NCBI GenBank assembly: GCA_027623325.1
Contig: JAQBXY010000004.1
Location: forward strand, 62,001 to 126,000
DNA length: 64,000 bases
Origin: Gemmatimonadota bacterium
GTDB lineage: Bacteria > Gemmatimonadota > Gemmatimonadetes > Longimicrobiales > Gaopeijiaceae
Direction: 5' to 3'
Shown here: positions 63,273 to 64,000 of the stretch, in pieces
How the letters are laid out: every line of letters starts with the position of its first letter
Position numbering within the stretch: position 1 is the first letter of the stretch
Translations under genes and position numbers: made by a program
The notes under the pieces: model-generated
Database searches by the model: none
Seen by the model: the letters and a program-made list of their open reading frames with translations, nothing else
What the model was told of the DNA's origin: nothing

Positions 63273-63766
63273 GAGCCGTCTTCCTCAGCGGGCGATGGGG
63301 GCCGTCGGAGCACCTCGGGGAGTGACAGCAGCTGGGCTGCGATGAACAGCACCGCCCCGATCGGAATCACCGACTGCGCCACCGACGCCGGCACGAACGG
63401 AAGGGACACGAGTGTGGTCCCACCGAGAACCGACAGCACGCGCACGCCGGCCCAGGTCAGCACCCCGAAGAAGGTGAGGACACCGACTTCCCCCACCACG
63501 ACCAGTACGAGGCGGGTACGGGTGGAAACGCGCTCCAGCAGTGTCGGCATGCCGATATGCGCTCGGTGTAGCGCCGCGAGCGCTGCTCCGTAGTAGGTCA
63601 ACCACGCGAGCAGGATGGAGGCCACCTCGTCGTACCACACGAGCGAAGCCCCGAACTTCCGGAATCCGACACCCACGACGACCACGACGGCGAGGCTCGC
63701 CATGAGCACGAGCACGGCGACTTCCAAGACTCCCCGGAGGCCGTCTCTGGCCCGACCGACGTTCAC
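63269..63766 (-). CDS. dctQ: TRAP transporter small permease DctQ
   Basis: 165-aa four-helix membrane subunit between the binding protein and DctM. FRKFGASLVWYDEVASILLA is the DctQ signature (W-x-[DE]-E), with ALAALHRAHIGMPTLLERVS and hydrophobic helices on both sides. GTG at 63766 chosen; the longer frame overlaps dctP. Confidence 0.85.
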   Translation of the reverse strand: MNVGRARDGLRGVLEVAVLVLMASLAVVVVVGVGFRKFGASLVWYDEVASILLAWLTYYGAALAALHRAHIGMPTLLERVSTRTRLVLVVVGEVGVLTFFGVLTWAGVRVLSVLGGTTLVSLPFVPASVAQSVIPIGAVLFIAAQLLSLPEVLRRPPSPAEEDGS

Positions 63767-63779
63767 TGGCTCATGTCGG

Positions 63780-64000
63780 TCAGCGGGACCCAACTCTAGA
63801 AGCCCGCTCCACCAGCTCAGATCCGCCTTCGACCACCTGACCGTACTCCGCATACATGGGAGCACTGGCCAGCACGAAGCCTTCCCGACTGGGCTCGTTC
63901 ACAGCCACGCCGGCTGCGCGAATCTGCTCAAGCAGGTCCGAGTCGAGTCGAGCGGCCGTCTCGTGCACGAACATCTGCGTCGCCCTCGCTTCCCCCTCGA
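63780..64000 (-). CDS. dctP: TRAP transporter substrate-binding protein DctP, 3' end only
   Basis: Last 73 codons of a gene running off the right edge. It reads ARATQMFVHETAARLDSDLL, EQIRAAGVAVNEPSREGF, then APMYAEYGQVVEGGSELVER. The helical tail with a late A-x2-P/YAEYG region fits the end of periplasmic DctP proteins, and the position before dctQ and dctM supports this. The ligand-binding part is not visible. Confidence 0.7.
   Translation of the reverse strand, partial: EGEARATQMFVHETAARLDSDLLEQIRAAGVAVNEPSREGFVLASAPMYAEYGQVVEGGSELVERASRVGSR

Overview
The window is high-GC DNA from a Gram-negative bacterium. It carries Kdo kinase, a heptosyltransferase, a lipid A-type acyltransferase and an MsbA-like exporter, plus TonB, DctPQM, PilT and type III glutamine synthetase genes. 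Two PadR regulator/ADOP-type permease pairs, a PorX-like response regulator and very frequent GTG/TTG starts with 4-nt stop/start overlaps suggest an uncultured Gemmatimonadota or a relative. This placement is an inference from gene content. Coding density is high and I see no rRNA, tRNA, CRISPR array or complete insertion sequence.

Layout. 1-13 kb: an AddA-like helicase-nuclease (cut by the left edge) and its AddB-like partner, separated by about 9 kb of metabolic genes (aldo/keto reductase, NhaC antiporter, two-subunit aconitase X, thioesterase, DUF819 permease, PLP dehydratase). 13-22.5 kb: housekeeping genes (glutamine synthetase III, gyrB-dciA-recF, ssb) with an AAA+ ATPase and an enoyl-CoA hydratase. 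22.5-27.6 kb: an accessory island with three members of an unrecognised modular family, a ribbon-helix-helix-like protein, a translationally coupled unknown gene, rpsU with its terminator, a broken Ig-like gene, an AraC-type regulator and a short inverted-repeat element. 27.6-37.1 kb: a long minus-strand run with beta-oxidation-type enzymes (hbd, thiolase), pilT, a degenerate GspE-like gene with an internal stop, an isopropylmalate dehydrogenase-like gene, a zinc-ribbon protein and a TPR protein. 38-50 kb: an orphan hydantoinase B and an envelope/LPS cluster ending in the PorX-like gene. 50-57 kb: two PadR-permease pairs around a TonB-type protein; the first permease has a one-base frameshift. 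57-60 kb: heme O synthase, a P1 peptidase and a MerB-like gene. 60-64 kb: a TRAP transporter (dctP cut by the right edge) co-oriented with an enoyl-CoA hydratase and a CoA-transferase, probably uptake and CoA-dependent breakdown of an organic acid.

The most notable finding is the MerB (alkylmercury lyase) family gene at 59243-59956. Its frame is interrupted by one TGA exactly where the family has its second active-site cysteine. Family homology continues in the same frame for 73 codons after it. A strong hairpin with a GGUC loop lies 19 nt past the TGA, close to the geometry of the E. coli fdhF SECIS. This is best explained as a selenocysteine-containing MerB. The second candidate for something undescribed is the three-gene family at 22.5-26 kb, in which two domains occur in opposite orders (A, A-B and B-A).
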